Source: Candidatus Gracilibacteria bacterium (GTDB lineage: Bacteria > Patescibacteriota > Gracilibacteria > UBA1369 > UBA12473). From it: a DNA stretch of 64,000 bases. The stretch lies in NCBI GenBank assembly GCA_041658685.1, contig JBAZZS010000001.1:496001-560000 (forward strand), read 5' to 3'. Shown in pieces: positions 36,306 to 48,912 of the stretch (the first letter of the stretch is position 1; each line of letters begins with the position of its first letter). The notes below the pieces were generated by a model that was not told the origin of the DNA, searched no databases, and was given only the letters and a program-made list of their open reading frames with translations. The position numbers and the translations under genes were made by a program.

Positions 36306-38120
36306 ATGGCTGAAATCCAGGAATCACCATCCGCCGCCCCATCTAGTCCTCCTCCACCTCCCCTAAGTAAAGAAGAGATTGGGCAATATCTCCGCGTTGG
36401 ATATTTAGCAATGTTGTTGACCCACTGGCCACTTAATAAAAATATCGGCCATTGTTTAACTGAAGGACAAGCCTATTTATTCCAACAAGAAAGAGATGTT
36501 CATGGACCTCTTGTCCAGGAGCTAAGTTATGAAAACCTCTCTTTACTAATTCCACCAATCCATCAAGCACGCATGCAGACCATGTGGGAAGCTGTCAAAG
36601 AACAACAGAAAAAAAGCGACGAAACAACACTAACCCTTGAAGACACATGGGAAAGAGCTCCCAAAATAACAGATAGAAAAAGCGAATCTTTTGTAGAAAG
36701 ATCTCCTCTCCCCATTAAAAAAACATCCAGAAAAGTGGCTCGAGCATACATTGCCCCCACCCCTTCTATACCTACTATGCCAAGCAGAGAAAAAGACCTC
36801 GTTATGTGGAGGACAAGGGAAGGGACTGAACGAAGAGGATTATATGAAACGGATAAAATATATTTAGACGCTCTGGAAGCCTATCTAATAATGCTGTTGG
36901 AAAGACCGCCTTCGGATCCAACCGATCTCTTAGATATTCCTCCTTTGGTTATTACAGACGAAACTACCCGCCAAAAAGCCGCAAGACTTCTTGGCGAGGT
37001 AAAAGCGGTAAAATTACAGCATCTCGGATTCTCTGCAGTTAAAACAGAAACTCACGCCCAAAGAAAAATGAAATTACGAAAAAGTACAAAAGCCCCTTAT
37101 ATCATCCATCCCTGGAGGGCCGCTCTCGCCCATCATTTATACATAGCCTCTCATGATTTAGAAGAAACATCTCCTGAATCAGGAAACGAAGTCGGGATGA
37201 CAATAGATACTATAATTAATGAAATCGCGATTCTAATCCATGACCTTGGGGAAGACACCGCTCTTGCAATTCAAGAAGTTGTAAAAGAAACAAGAAGGAT
37301 AACAGGAGGAATTAATGCTAAAATAATCCAAAGAATAAGAACTGGATTTCCATCAAGAAGAGACGTCCACGATAATGGACGTGACCGACTTATCCCTCAA
37401 ATTGAATTGGTTTGCGAAACCATTCAAAATAGACTATTTCATATTCTGCTCGCTCTAACCGATGGAGCAGAAAAAACAATGTTCCCAGGATATAAAAGGA
37501 AAGCCCTCGATCAAAGCGTTGCCGGAGAAAGACTCACAAGAGAAATTATCGGTGAGCCCGAAGAAAACGAAGGAGAAGAAAAACAACCAACCCTTCAAGC
37601 TTTCAGTAAATTCCCAATTCCAGACCCGGACCACACTAAAGGTCCAAGTACAATGCAATCTTTTCTAGTACGTGCTTTAGCCTTAGCCAAAGACAACACC
37701 GAACTCGAAGGCATGCTCCTTGGAAAAATTTTCGATCGATGTGACAACCTTAGCGACCATTTCGAGGATAAAGAAATCGAATCTCAACTCCGTAATTTGC
37801 GCGAGACGGCCGGATGTTTAATCGTTTATCTTATAGAGGATTATATTCCTACACATCCTGATCATAAACTTTATGGAGCTCCGGCACTCCTCATTGATAG
37901 AACATTGGAAGAATATACTCGCCTTCAAAAAGAAGGTCGACCCCCTTCACTCACAGCAATAGACACTCAATACATCGCCTATTTGCGCGAAATTAAAGAT
38001 ATTGCCCCGCGCCCGCCATTACCTCCCCGAGCGCAAAAGGCCGTAAACGAATTTAATGAAGCAAGAACCCGACCCCGCAACGGAAAACACCATAAAACAA
38101 CGCCCCCACTCGCAGCATAA
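36306..38120 (+). CDS. HD-domain protein resembling the RelA/SpoT hydrolase domain
   Basis: 604 aa. Metal-site candidates: His near residue 267 (YIIHPWRAAL), His-Asp near 311 (LIHDLGEDT) and Asp near 476 (KIFDRCDNLSDH), which parallel HPxxVA, LHDxxEDT and KLADRxHNM of SpoT-type hydrolases. No synthetase, TGS or ACT domain is seen. The first 200 residues are unrecognised, with a Pro-rich N-terminus. It could degrade (p)ppGpp or another nucleotide. Confidence 0.6.
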   Translation: MAEIQESPSAAPSSPPPPPLSKEEIGQYLRVGYLAMLLTHWPLNKNIGHCLTEGQAYLFQQERDVHGPLVQELSYENLSLLIPPIHQARMQTMWEAVKEQQKKSDETTLTLEDTWERAPKITDRKSESFVERSPLPIKKTSRKVARAYIAPTPSIPTMPSREKDLVMWRTREGTERRGLYETDKIYLDALEAYLIMLLERPPSDPTDLLDIPPLVITDETTRQKAARLLGEVKAVKLQHLGFSAVKTETHAQRKMKLRKSTKAPYIIHPWRAALAHHLYIASHDLEETSPESGNEVGMTIDTIINEIAILIHDLGEDTALAIQEVVKETRRITGGINAKIIQRIRTGFPSRRDVHDNGRDRLIPQIELVCETIQNRLFHILLALTDGAEKTMFPGYKRKALDQSVAGERLTREIIGEPEENEGEEKQPTLQAFSKFPIPDPDHTKGPSTMQSFLVRALALAKDNTELEGMLLGKIFDRCDNLSDHFEDKEIESQLRNLRETAGCLIVYLIEDYIPTHPDHKLYGAPALLIDRTLEEYTRLQKEGRPPSLTAIDTQYIAYLREIKDIAPRPPLPPRAQKAVNEFNEARTRPRNGKHHKTTPPLAA

Positions 38121-38272
38121 TAAAAAACTGAGCGACCTACGGGTCTCGTGGGCCCCCACGCACGTAGCGCCAGCGAAGTGCGCTCCCCCCGGCATTTCCT
38201 CAGCGCGAAAACAACTCGGAGAGGGAGTTCGCGAGGGGGAACCAGCCGTTCCCCTTTCGCATAATAAAAAGC
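38121..38272. repeat. Intergenic repeats and hairpin downstream of 5S rRNA
   Basis: No gene. GGGGAAC/GTTCCCC hairpin at about 38236-38254 may end the rRNA transcript on the minus strand. The GTAGCG...GAAGTGCGCTCCCC part (about 38164-38190) recurs at 42344-42370. Confidence 0.5.
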
Positions 38273-38396
38273 CCTGTCTTGGCGGCGACCTACTCTACCA
38301 TGGCTCAGACCATAGTACCATCGGCGCTGAATGGCTTAACGACTGTGTTCGGGATGGGAACAGGTGTACCCCATTCGCTATAGCCACCAAGACAGG
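38273..38396 (-). rRNA. rrf: 5S ribosomal RNA
   Basis: Terminal helix CCTGTCTTGG/CCAAGACAGG closes a 124-nt region with the conserved 5S loop sequences. It follows 23S on the same strand. Confidence 0.93.
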
Positions 38397-38531
38397 ACCT
38401 TTTATCAATTGAACAAACAAATGATGCAGTCCTCTCCCCTTTTTTACAAGGGAAAAAATAAATTAGGCGTTTATAAAATCAATATAATATCCATTCACAG
38501 AAATTGCACGTCAAAGAAAGATTGTACATTA

Positions 38532-41597
<3,066 letters not shown>

Positions 41598-41841
41598 AAC
41601 GTACAATCTTTAACGTGCAATCCCTATAAATGGAATTGCACAACGAACTGACATTTTATATGCCAGTGAAATTATACTGACCTTAAACGCCTAATTTTCA
41701 AAGATCTAAAAAAAGTGTGCGTCTTGCACACCCCTAAACCTAAATAAACTAGGTTTGCAATTTAAGCTTAGGGTTGCGCAGGAGGAAAAATAAAGATCAA
41801 CAGAGAAGATGTAAAAGATAAACTTTCCTAAATGCGGGGAG

Positions 41842-41870
41842 ATTATAGGGAGCGAAAAAGGTAAAGTCAA
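41842..41870 (-). promoter_or_regulatory. Consensus promoter of 23S-5S rRNA
   Basis: Minus strand TTGACT (41870-41865), 17-nt spacer, TATAAT (41847-41842). Start near 41835, leaving a leader of about 215 nt before the processing stem. Shows that 23S does not depend on the 16S promoter. The stretch 41621-41835 is this leader and holds no gene. Confidence 0.8.
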
Positions 41871-41889
41871 CACATTTTTTAGACTTTTT

Positions 41890-42132
41890 TTAAGCTGCGC
41901 CAAAATAGGGCCCCAAAGCGCCCATAAACCAAGCTTGAAGCGTGCCTGCGGCCCACATCAATCCCCCCAAAAAAGTAACCACGCCCAACAATAATAAAAA
42001 GGTATACGTTCCTCCTCCACCCAAATACTGCTCCGCAAATCCAATGTCTCCGATTTGACCTTTCACACGTTCCCGATACACGATGAGTAAAAAGCCTATA
42101 ATTGAAACCGTGAATCCAACGACATATCGCAT
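41890..42132 (-). CDS. Small membrane protein between 16S and 23S
   Basis: 80 aa from ATG 42132 (a TTG-initiated form to 42225 is possible). Two membrane segments (about 5-24 and 43-70) separated by a Gly-rich loop. No family recognised. Unusual position inside the 16S-23S interval; its stop lies 20 nt before the 23S promoter. Confidence 0.5.
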   Translation of the reverse strand: MRYVVGFTVSIIGFLLIVYRERVKGQIGDIGFAEQYLGGGGTYTFLLLLGVVTFLGGLMWAAGTLQAWFMGALGPYFGAA

Positions 42133-42206
42133 GGGAGAAATTTTAAAAAAATCGATACTTTTATTTAAGCAAAATTTAAGAAAAAATCCAAAGATTAAAA
42201 AAAGGA

Positions 42207-42235
42207 TTGTTCTTTTAAGAGCCAATGTTTAAAAT
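42207..42235 (+). promoter_or_regulatory. Promoter of the tRNA-Ala pair (opposite to rRNA)
   Basis: TTGTTC (42207-42212), 17-nt spacer, TAAAAT (42230-42235). Start expected near 42242, 21 nt before tRNA-Ala(TGC). Confidence 0.6.
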
Positions 42236-42262
42236 GCAGTTCGCATAAGAAAAAATCACTTT

Positions 42263-42339
42263 GGGGTTGTAGCTCAGTTGGCTAGAGCGCCTGGTTTGCA
42301 ACCAGGAGGTCAGGGGTTCGAGCCCCCTCAACTCCACCA
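42263..42339 (+). tRNA. tRNA-Ala (anticodon TGC)
   Basis: 77 nt with CCA. Acceptor GGGGTTG/CAACTCC, anticodon stem CCTGG/CCAGG around loop TTTGCAA. Lies in the 16S-23S interval but on the strand opposite to the rRNAs. Confidence 0.95.
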
Positions 42340-42427
42340 GCACGCATGGAGCGCAGCGAAGTGCGCTCCCCCTATTCTCTCTTCGCATTTTTTTCCTAGC
42401 ATTTCCGTATCCCAGCCCTTGCACCGT

Positions 42428-42504
42428 GGGGATGTAGCTCAGTTGGCTAGAGCGCGTCGTTCGCAACGACGAGGTCGGCGGTTCGAGCCCGCTCATCTCC
42501 ACCA
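42428..42504 (+). tRNA. tRNA-Ala (anticodon CGC)
   Basis: 77 nt with CCA. Acceptor GGGGATG/CATCTCC, anticodon stem CGTCG/CGACG around loop TTCGCAA. Second of the tandem Ala pair; an 88-nt spacer with a GCGC palindromic repeat separates them. Confidence 0.95.
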
Positions 42505-42507
42505 AAG

Positions 42508-42528
42508 AAAAAATGTTTCACATTTTTT
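42508..42528 (+). terminator. Terminator of the tRNA-Ala pair
   Basis: 9-bp hairpin AAAAAATGT/ACATTTTTT, 3 nt after the CCA of tRNA-Ala(CGC). Confidence 0.7.
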
Positions 42529-42680
42529 CTCTCTCCTGCATTTTCTACGCATTGTTTTCTTTCCTCTTTTTCTCAACAAAAGAAACTTTTTTACATACAA
42601 AAAATTTACCCTTTGGTTTCTCTGTGAAGTAGGAATGCAAAGGGAAACACAAAATGCAAAATACGAAGGAAAGAAAGAAG

Positions 42681-42703
42681 AAAAAAACGTAAAACGTTTT
42701 TTT
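42681..42703 (-). terminator. Terminator after tRNA-Ile
   Basis: Perfect 10-bp hairpin AAAAAAACGT/ACGTTTTTTT with AAA loop, directly after the tRNA-Ile CCA. It should end the 16S-tRNA-Ile transcript before the convergent tRNA-Ala genes. Confidence 0.75.
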
Positions 42704-42704
42704 C

Positions 42705-42781
42705 TGGTGGGCGGGGGAGGACTCGAACCTCCGACCTCAACATTATCAGTGTTGCGCTCTAACCAGCTGAGCTACTCGCCC
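42705..42781 (-). tRNA. tRNA-Ile (anticodon GAT)
   Basis: 77 nt with CCA. Anticodon stem CAACA/TGTTG around loop CTGATAA. On the same strand as, and downstream of, 16S. Confidence 0.95.
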
Positions 42782-42970
42782 GTAGGAAAAAGTTGAAAGT
42801 AAGGGTTAGTCCGCCGAAGGCGGCGTTTTGGAGCGAAAGCGGCGAAAACAAACTTGTTTGTTTAAAGCCGATTGAGCGAGAAAACGGTCCCGCGCAGCGG
42901 GACAAACCCGATGAGAAAACCTTGACCGAAGGGCACCATAGCTTTCCGCCCCGCGGAATGCTACTCGCCC
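42782..42970 (-). repeat. tRNA-5'-associated palindromic element (between 16S and tRNA-Ile)
   Basis: 189 nt against the tRNA-Ile 5' end. Far end (42970-42960) repeats the first 11 nt of tRNA-Ile exactly. Next is hairpin ATTCCGC/GCGGAAA, then a domain closed by GGGTT/AACCC with hairpins GTCCCGC/GCGGGAC, AAACAAAC/GTTTGTTT and CCGCC/GGCGG. Most conserved with 23171-23358. Confidence 0.8.
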
Positions 42971-43199
42971 TCCTTAAATTTAAAAGAACTTTTCGTACAC
43001 GGAGTTTAAGGAACCCCTTTCCCAAAGTCAACGAAAAAAAGCGCAATCCATGCGCTTTCGTTTCGCCCAACCCTGACAGTCTTATTGTAATAGAGAATTT
43101 TTTGATCTACCGTTTTTTGGTCTTAAGCCACTTGCGCGACTTAGACCAGGCCTTGAATCCGAAGATTCAAAACCTCGACCTAGAAGTAATAATACTCCA

Positions 43200-44707
<1,508 letters not shown>

Positions 44708-44864
44708 TAAAAAAGTTATGACCATCCTAGCTGGATGGAAAAAAATTCAAACCGAATTTCAAAGTGATAGACAAAGATTCTCTATTACAATCAAACTGTC
44801 AAGGAGCGCGTCTCCCGGGGCGCAAGGTTCTAAAAACACCTATTCCGTCAAAAGGAGCACGGTC

Positions 44865-44892
44865 ATTCTATCAATGGTTTTTTAGATGTCAA
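44865..44892 (-). promoter_or_regulatory. Promoter of 16S rRNA
   Basis: Minus strand TTGACA (44892-44887), 16-nt spacer, TAGAAT (44870-44865). Start near 44858, leader about 150 nt. A second TTGACA at 44802-44797 has only a weak -10 partner. The 16S-clpP gap (44708-45041) holds this leader region and, on the plus strand, a TATACT (44993-44998) that may serve clpP. Confidence 0.7.
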
Positions 44893-45041
44893 ACGATTTT
44901 TCAAAAAAAGTCCTAAAACCCCACTCCATTACAAGGCAATAAAACCAATTTACGTCATCGGATAGAACATACCCACATCTATAAAAAAGAGGTATACTGT
45001 TAAAGAACCTTTTTAATTTTTACTTTTAAAAAATCAAAAAA

Positions 45042-45695
45042 ATGAACACGTCCTCCACGGCTCACAGCCAAAAACAAATCAAAAACAGTATTTTGATTCC
45101 CACCGTCATCGAACGAACACACGAAGGCGAACGCTCATACGACATTTACTCACGCTTACTCAAAGATCGCGTTCTTTTCTTAGGAAGCGCCATCAACGAC
45201 CAAGTGGCCAACTCCATCATCGCGCAATTGCTCTTCTTGGAAAAAGAGAATTCAACAAAAGACATCATTATGTATATTCAATCCCCGGGCGGACACGTCA
45301 CCGCGGGCTTGGCGATTTACGACACCATGCAATACATTCGTCCGGATGTATGCACCGTATGTATAGGAATGGCCGCGTCCATGGGAGCCGTGTTATTGGC
45401 CGCCGGAGCTAAAGGGAAACGCTACGCTCTTACCCATGCCGAAATCATGATTCATCAACCCTTGGGCGGAGTCGAAGGACAAGCGTCGGACATTGAAATC
45501 CATGCCCGTCATATCATTCAAACTAAAAAACGACTCAACACAATTCTGGCTCACCATTCCGGTGCCCCATTCAAGACCGTTGAAAAAGACACGGACCGCG
45601 ACAACTTTATGACTGCGGAAGAAGCCATGAAATACGGCCAATACGGCTTGATCGACAAAGTCATCACACGCCCGCCGGTGGAACTTTCAAAGTAA
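45042..45695 (+). CDS. clpP: ATP-dependent Clp protease proteolytic subunit
   Basis: 217 aa. Catalytic Ser113 (GMAASMGA) and His138 (IMIHQPLGG) with the usual Asp in the C-terminal part; forms the tetradecameric chamber that degrades proteins fed by Clp ATPases. No Clp ATPase gene is adjacent. Confidence 0.97.
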   Translation: MNTSSTAHSQKQIKNSILIPTVIERTHEGERSYDIYSRLLKDRVLFLGSAINDQVANSIIAQLLFLEKENSTKDIIMYIQSPGGHVTAGLAIYDTMQYIRPDVCTVCIGMAASMGAVLLAAGAKGKRYALTHAEIMIHQPLGGVEGQASDIEIHARHIIQTKKRLNTILAHHSGAPFKTVEKDTDRDNFMTAEEAMKYGQYGLIDKVITRPPVELSK

Positions 45696-45705
45696 AACGT
45701 TTTTA

Positions 45706-45900
45706 AACAAGTGGGAGAGGAAAATTTTTGTGAAAATTTTCAAGGATACGCATGGAGCGTAGCGGAATGCGCTTGAGAAAATCATTGAATATCAGCGAAT
45801 TATTGAAAATTCAACACGTGGCTGAAAATGGGGCATCCTTCTCAAGGACACTCACTTCGTTCGTGTCTGGTGAACAAAAATTCTTCCTTCCCGCTTGTTT
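45706..45900. repeat. Dispersed inverted-repeat element, long copy
   Basis: Outer arms AACAAGTGGGAGAGGAAAAT (45706-45725) and the complementary TTCTTCC...CGCTTGTTT (45881-45900). Related shorter copies at 53074-53186 and 62945-63056. No ORF. Confidence 0.7.
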
Positions 45901-45927
45901 CTAACAAAGGGAAAAAAATCAAAATGC

Positions 45928-45996
45928 GACACTTCGCTTCGCTACGTGTCTTAGCAGACGATCTCCTCAGGAGCGATCGAACCGCGGTGGCCAAAG
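45928..45996. repeat. REP-like 69-nt repeat, copy 1
   Basis: Begins with a 23-nt GACAC...GTGTC palindrome (45928-45950) and ends ACCGCGGTGGCCAAAG. A near-identical unit is at 55808-55875; the 23-nt core alone recurs at 47161-47183, 60713-60735 (variant) and reversed at 61877-61899. Confidence 0.75.
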
Positions 45997-46010
45997 AGAC
46001 ATCAATGACC

Positions 46011-47018
46011 TTATACAATAGAATTCGGCTCTTCCCTCAAAGAAGGATCTGTTGTTCCCGAAGCCTTTGATTTTTTCGACTTAAAAGAAACATCTGATTT
46101 TTGCTTAGCCTTGAGCACGGCAAAATCAATGATTTTCCCCGCCACATCCACTCCCGTGGCTTCCGTAATTCCCTCAAGCCCGGGGTTGGCATTGAGCTCC
46201 ATGACTACGGGACCGGTTTTTGTTCGCAACAAATCCACTCCCGCCAAATCCAAACTAAAAGCACGCGTGGCATCCAACGCCAATTTTTCTTCTTCTTTTG
46301 TTAAAACAACGGGAATTCCTTTTCCTCCACACCCGATATTGGACCTAAAATCCCCTCGTTTTGATTTTCTCTCCATAGACGCAATCACCTTATTATTCAC
46401 CACAAAAACACGAATATCATGCCCCGCGGACTCCTTTACATATTCTTGAATAAGCAAACTCCGATTCTGTGCATCCGCCCAAATAATATCCAAGGCCGAC
46501 AAAAGAGATCGACGACTTTCCACAATCGCCACTCCCCTTCCCAACGACCCGTGTGGCGTCTTAATAATAATAGGAAATCCGCCCACGCGCTTAATCGCAT
46601 CATCCATATATTCAAAACGTTTCAAAATCACGGTTTTAGGCATTTTAATTCCCGCATGACTCAAAATTTGAAGCATACGAATTTTATTTTTCGCGCGCAT
46701 CACCGGCATATAACCGTTCACCAATTTCATCCCCATTAAAAGGAGATGTTTATTAAGAGTCAGTTCCAAATCCACATTATTGCAAACACTCGGACGCGGA
46801 ATGATCACATCCATTTTCGGAAAAGGATTCCCCCCGTAAAACACCTTCATCTCTCCATTTTCATAAAAAAGCTGACAACGTTCGAATCGAAACACTTTCA
46901 TGGTGTGACCGCGAGCCCGACCCGCAGCCAACAACAACTTATCGTGCGCGGAAAGACGCCTCGATTTGAGACTGGTCCTCCACCACTCCGAATTGTAAAC
47001 CAAGATACCAATATTCAT
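46011..47018 (-). CDS. RimK-like ATP-grasp ligase
   Basis: 335 aa from ATG 47018, which yields the family N-terminus MNIGILVYNS; a longer frame adds 12 atypical residues. ATP-grasp core: IIIKTPHGSLGRGVAIVES, LLIQEYVKESAGHDIRVFVVNNKVIA, and metal ligands in VVMELNANPGLEGI. Family members add amino acids to proteins, F420 or other acceptors (RimK adds Glu to S6). Acceptor unknown. Confidence 0.85.
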   Translation of the reverse strand: MNIGILVYNSEWWRTSLKSRRLSAHDKLLLAAGRARGHTMKVFRFERCQLFYENGEMKVFYGGNPFPKMDVIIPRPSVCNNVDLELTLNKHLLLMGMKLVNGYMPVMRAKNKIRMLQILSHAGIKMPKTVILKRFEYMDDAIKRVGGFPIIIKTPHGSLGRGVAIVESRRSLLSALDIIWADAQNRSLLIQEYVKESAGHDIRVFVVNNKVIASMERKSKRGDFRSNIGCGGKGIPVVLTKEEEKLALDATRAFSLDLAGVDLLRTKTGPVVMELNANPGLEGITEATGVDVAGKIIDFAVLKAKQKSDVSFKSKKSKASGTTDPSLREEPNSIV

Positions 47019-47065
47019 CGCGACGAATTGTAAGGGCATGCAAAATAAAAGCAAGCAAAAGAGCC

Positions 47066-47094
47066 TTGTCGCTTGAGAGAAAAACCCCTACAAT
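47066..47094 (+). promoter_or_regulatory. Promoter of the 47141 lipoprotein gene
   Basis: TTGTCG (47066-47071), 17-nt spacer, TACAAT (47089-47094); start near 47101. Confidence 0.55.
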
Positions 47095-47140
47095 CAAAGG
47101 AGCTCTGCAAGGGTTATCTTCTCTTTAAAAAAATCTCCAC

Positions 47141-47746
47141 ATGCAAAAAATAAAAAATCCGACACTTCGCTTCGCTGCGTGTCTACTCGCGACTCTGGCC
47201 TTTTTACTCCCCGGTTGTGGAGACGGCGACACAGCCACCACCGAGCCCATCAGCCAAATTGAACCCATCGCTTTTTACCGTGCCATTGAAATTCAAGATC
47301 TTGGAATGCAAGTCCCTGAAAATTGGGAAACCATCACCGAATTTTCTTCTCAATACCCAAAAAACACGCTGGTCGCCTTTCGCAACAATGTGCAAGATCA
47401 CGACTTTATCGCCAATATCAATGTGGTCCAAAACCCGGTGACCGAAGGCACCCAAAGTGCGGATTACGCGCTCACCATGCTGAACACGCTCTCGGGCCAA
47501 TTGGTGAATTTTAAAAAAATCAGTCAAACCGATTTTAATGTGAATATTGCCGGCACCTCAGTCCCCACATATTTAATTGAATTTGAGGGCACCAACGACT
47601 CCACCGAGCCGGTGCGCAAATTCATTCAACTCTATGCCGTAAAGGGAACCACGGCTTATATTGTAACCGGGACGTATGACGCCTTGGACACGCAACTCGC
47701 GATTGATCAAGTTAAGCAAAGTTTGAAGACGGTGTATTTGAAGTAA
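47141..47746 (+). CDS. Putative lipoprotein
   Basis: 201 aa. Signal peptide with lipobox LLPGC at about residues 22-26. Mature part is a single alpha/beta domain (MQVPENWETITEF, YLIEFEGTNDSTEPVRKFIQLYAV) resembling PsbP/DUF1795-like folds only weakly. The 23-nt REP palindrome (47161-47183) encodes part of the signal peptide (TLRFAACL). Confidence 0.65.
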   Translation: MQKIKNPTLRFAACLLATLAFLLPGCGDGDTATTEPISQIEPIAFYRAIEIQDLGMQVPENWETITEFSSQYPKNTLVAFRNNVQDHDFIANINVVQNPVTEGTQSADYALTMLNTLSGQLVNFKKISQTDFNVNIAGTSVPTYLIEFEGTNDSTEPVRKFIQLYAVKGTTAYIVTGTYDALDTQLAIDQVKQSLKTVYLK

Positions 47747-47907
47747 ATAAGCGAGCACAATTGGAATCTGGCCCGAAACAAATAAAAACCCATGGCTTGG
47801 GGAGCTTTGGAGATGGAGATGATTTTCATGAGAAATAAATTAAAAAAGCATCAACTTGCCATTTTGCGAAAAATATAATTTAATTTGAAAGAATTTAACA
47901 TAACTTT

Positions 47908-48480
47908 ATGGAAATTCGAAAACACGATCCCCGTACATGCGAGCGCGGACCAGACGACGCATACATTGGAACGCTCCGGCCCAGAGGAATCCCTTGGGGT
48001 CTTCCGGACACAGCCGCACGCCGAGAAGCTCCACAAATTTTATTGAATTTTGACGCTTTTGAAACAATTTTAAAAGAAGCCGCTAACATTCTAAATCAAA
48101 AAAACCTAGAAATAATACTGACTCAATTAATACAAGCCCTTGAATTGATGATAAAAGAGGAAAGAGAAAGACAAAAAACTGTATATGAAATGGCAAAAGA
48201 AAATGCCTGTTGGAAAATACATGCCGACTACATGCACCCACATTTTCAAAACTATATGAAAATTCTCGAACTCGCGCTACGAACTGCCATTGAATTATTG
48301 GGAAGATCGATACATCGAGAATTATCAACCGAAGGGGCTCTAGAATTTCCAATAGAACCCACTCAAAAATTCGATTTGGATTTCATCCGAGGAACACTTT
48401 TGGATTTAAGGACACTTTTGCGAATAACCCATGAGCAAGTGGTAGTTAGAATGGCAAAAAGACAGGATCATAAAAATTAG
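47908..48480 (+). CDS. Hypothetical helical protein
   Basis: 190 aa, not recognised. Residues 1-45 are Arg/Pro-rich and basic; the rest is predominantly helical with a charged coiled-coil-like stretch (MIKEERERQKTVYEMAKENA). No signal peptide. Stops 4 nt before the convergent tRNA-Leu(TAA). Confidence 0.5.
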   Translation: MEIRKHDPRTCERGPDDAYIGTLRPRGIPWGLPDTAARREAPQILLNFDAFETILKEAANILNQKNLEIILTQLIQALELMIKEERERQKTVYEMAKENACWKIHADYMHPHFQNYMKILELALRTAIELLGRSIHRELSTEGALEFPIEPTQKFDLDFIRGTLLDLRTLLRITHEQVVVRMAKRQDHKN

Positions 48481-48483
48481 TAG

Positions 48484-48570
48484 TGGTGCCCGGGGTGGGA
48501 GTCGAACCCACACGACTTTTTAGGTCAAGGGATTTTAAGTCCCCCGTGTCTGCCATTCCACCACCCGGGC
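48484..48570 (-). tRNA. tRNA-Leu (anticodon TAA)
   Basis: 87 nt with CCA and long variable arm; acceptor GCCCGGG/CCCGGGC; anticodon loop CTTAAAA. Confidence 0.95.
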
Positions 48571-48584
48571 GGAGCACATTTTAT

Positions 48585-48658
48585 TGGAGGTGCGAACCGG
48601 AATTGAACCGGTGTACGCGGTTTTGCAGACCGCTGCGTAACCACTCCGCCATCGCACC
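48585..48658 (-). tRNA. tRNA-Cys (anticodon GCA)
   Basis: 74 nt with CCA; anticodon stem GCGGT/ACCGC around CTGCAAA; discriminator U as expected for tRNA-Cys. Confidence 0.95.
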
Positions 48659-48697
48659 AAAATTTTCAAAAATCAAACGCCACGTCATCATAACATA

Positions 48698-48772
48698 TGG
48701 TGGGTCAGGTGGGTATCGAACCCACGGCCAATTGCTTAAGAGGCAACTGCTCTACCCCTGAGCTACTGACCC
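48698..48772 (-). tRNA. tRNA-Lys (anticodon CTT)
   Basis: 75 nt with CCA; acceptor GGGTCAG/CTGACCC; anticodon loop CTCTTAA. First gene of a three-tRNA cluster (Lys-Cys-Leu) transcribed leftward; none of the three carries the palindromic element. Confidence 0.95.
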
Positions 48773-48912
48773 ACATTCACAAACGATTCAATGAACAAAG
48801 CGGCGCTATTTTAATGAAAAAAACCGGGAAGACCAAGAGGAATTTATAAAATCCACTGTAGTGTTCATCTTTTTGTTAGAAAAATTTAATCATCACCTGC
48901 TATAGTAAAGCC

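Noticed and set aside
42759..43070. Possible 103-aa protein across tRNA-Ile and the adjoining element
   Set aside because: It runs through a tRNA and palindromes; a similar frame at 23148-23360 arises for the same reason.
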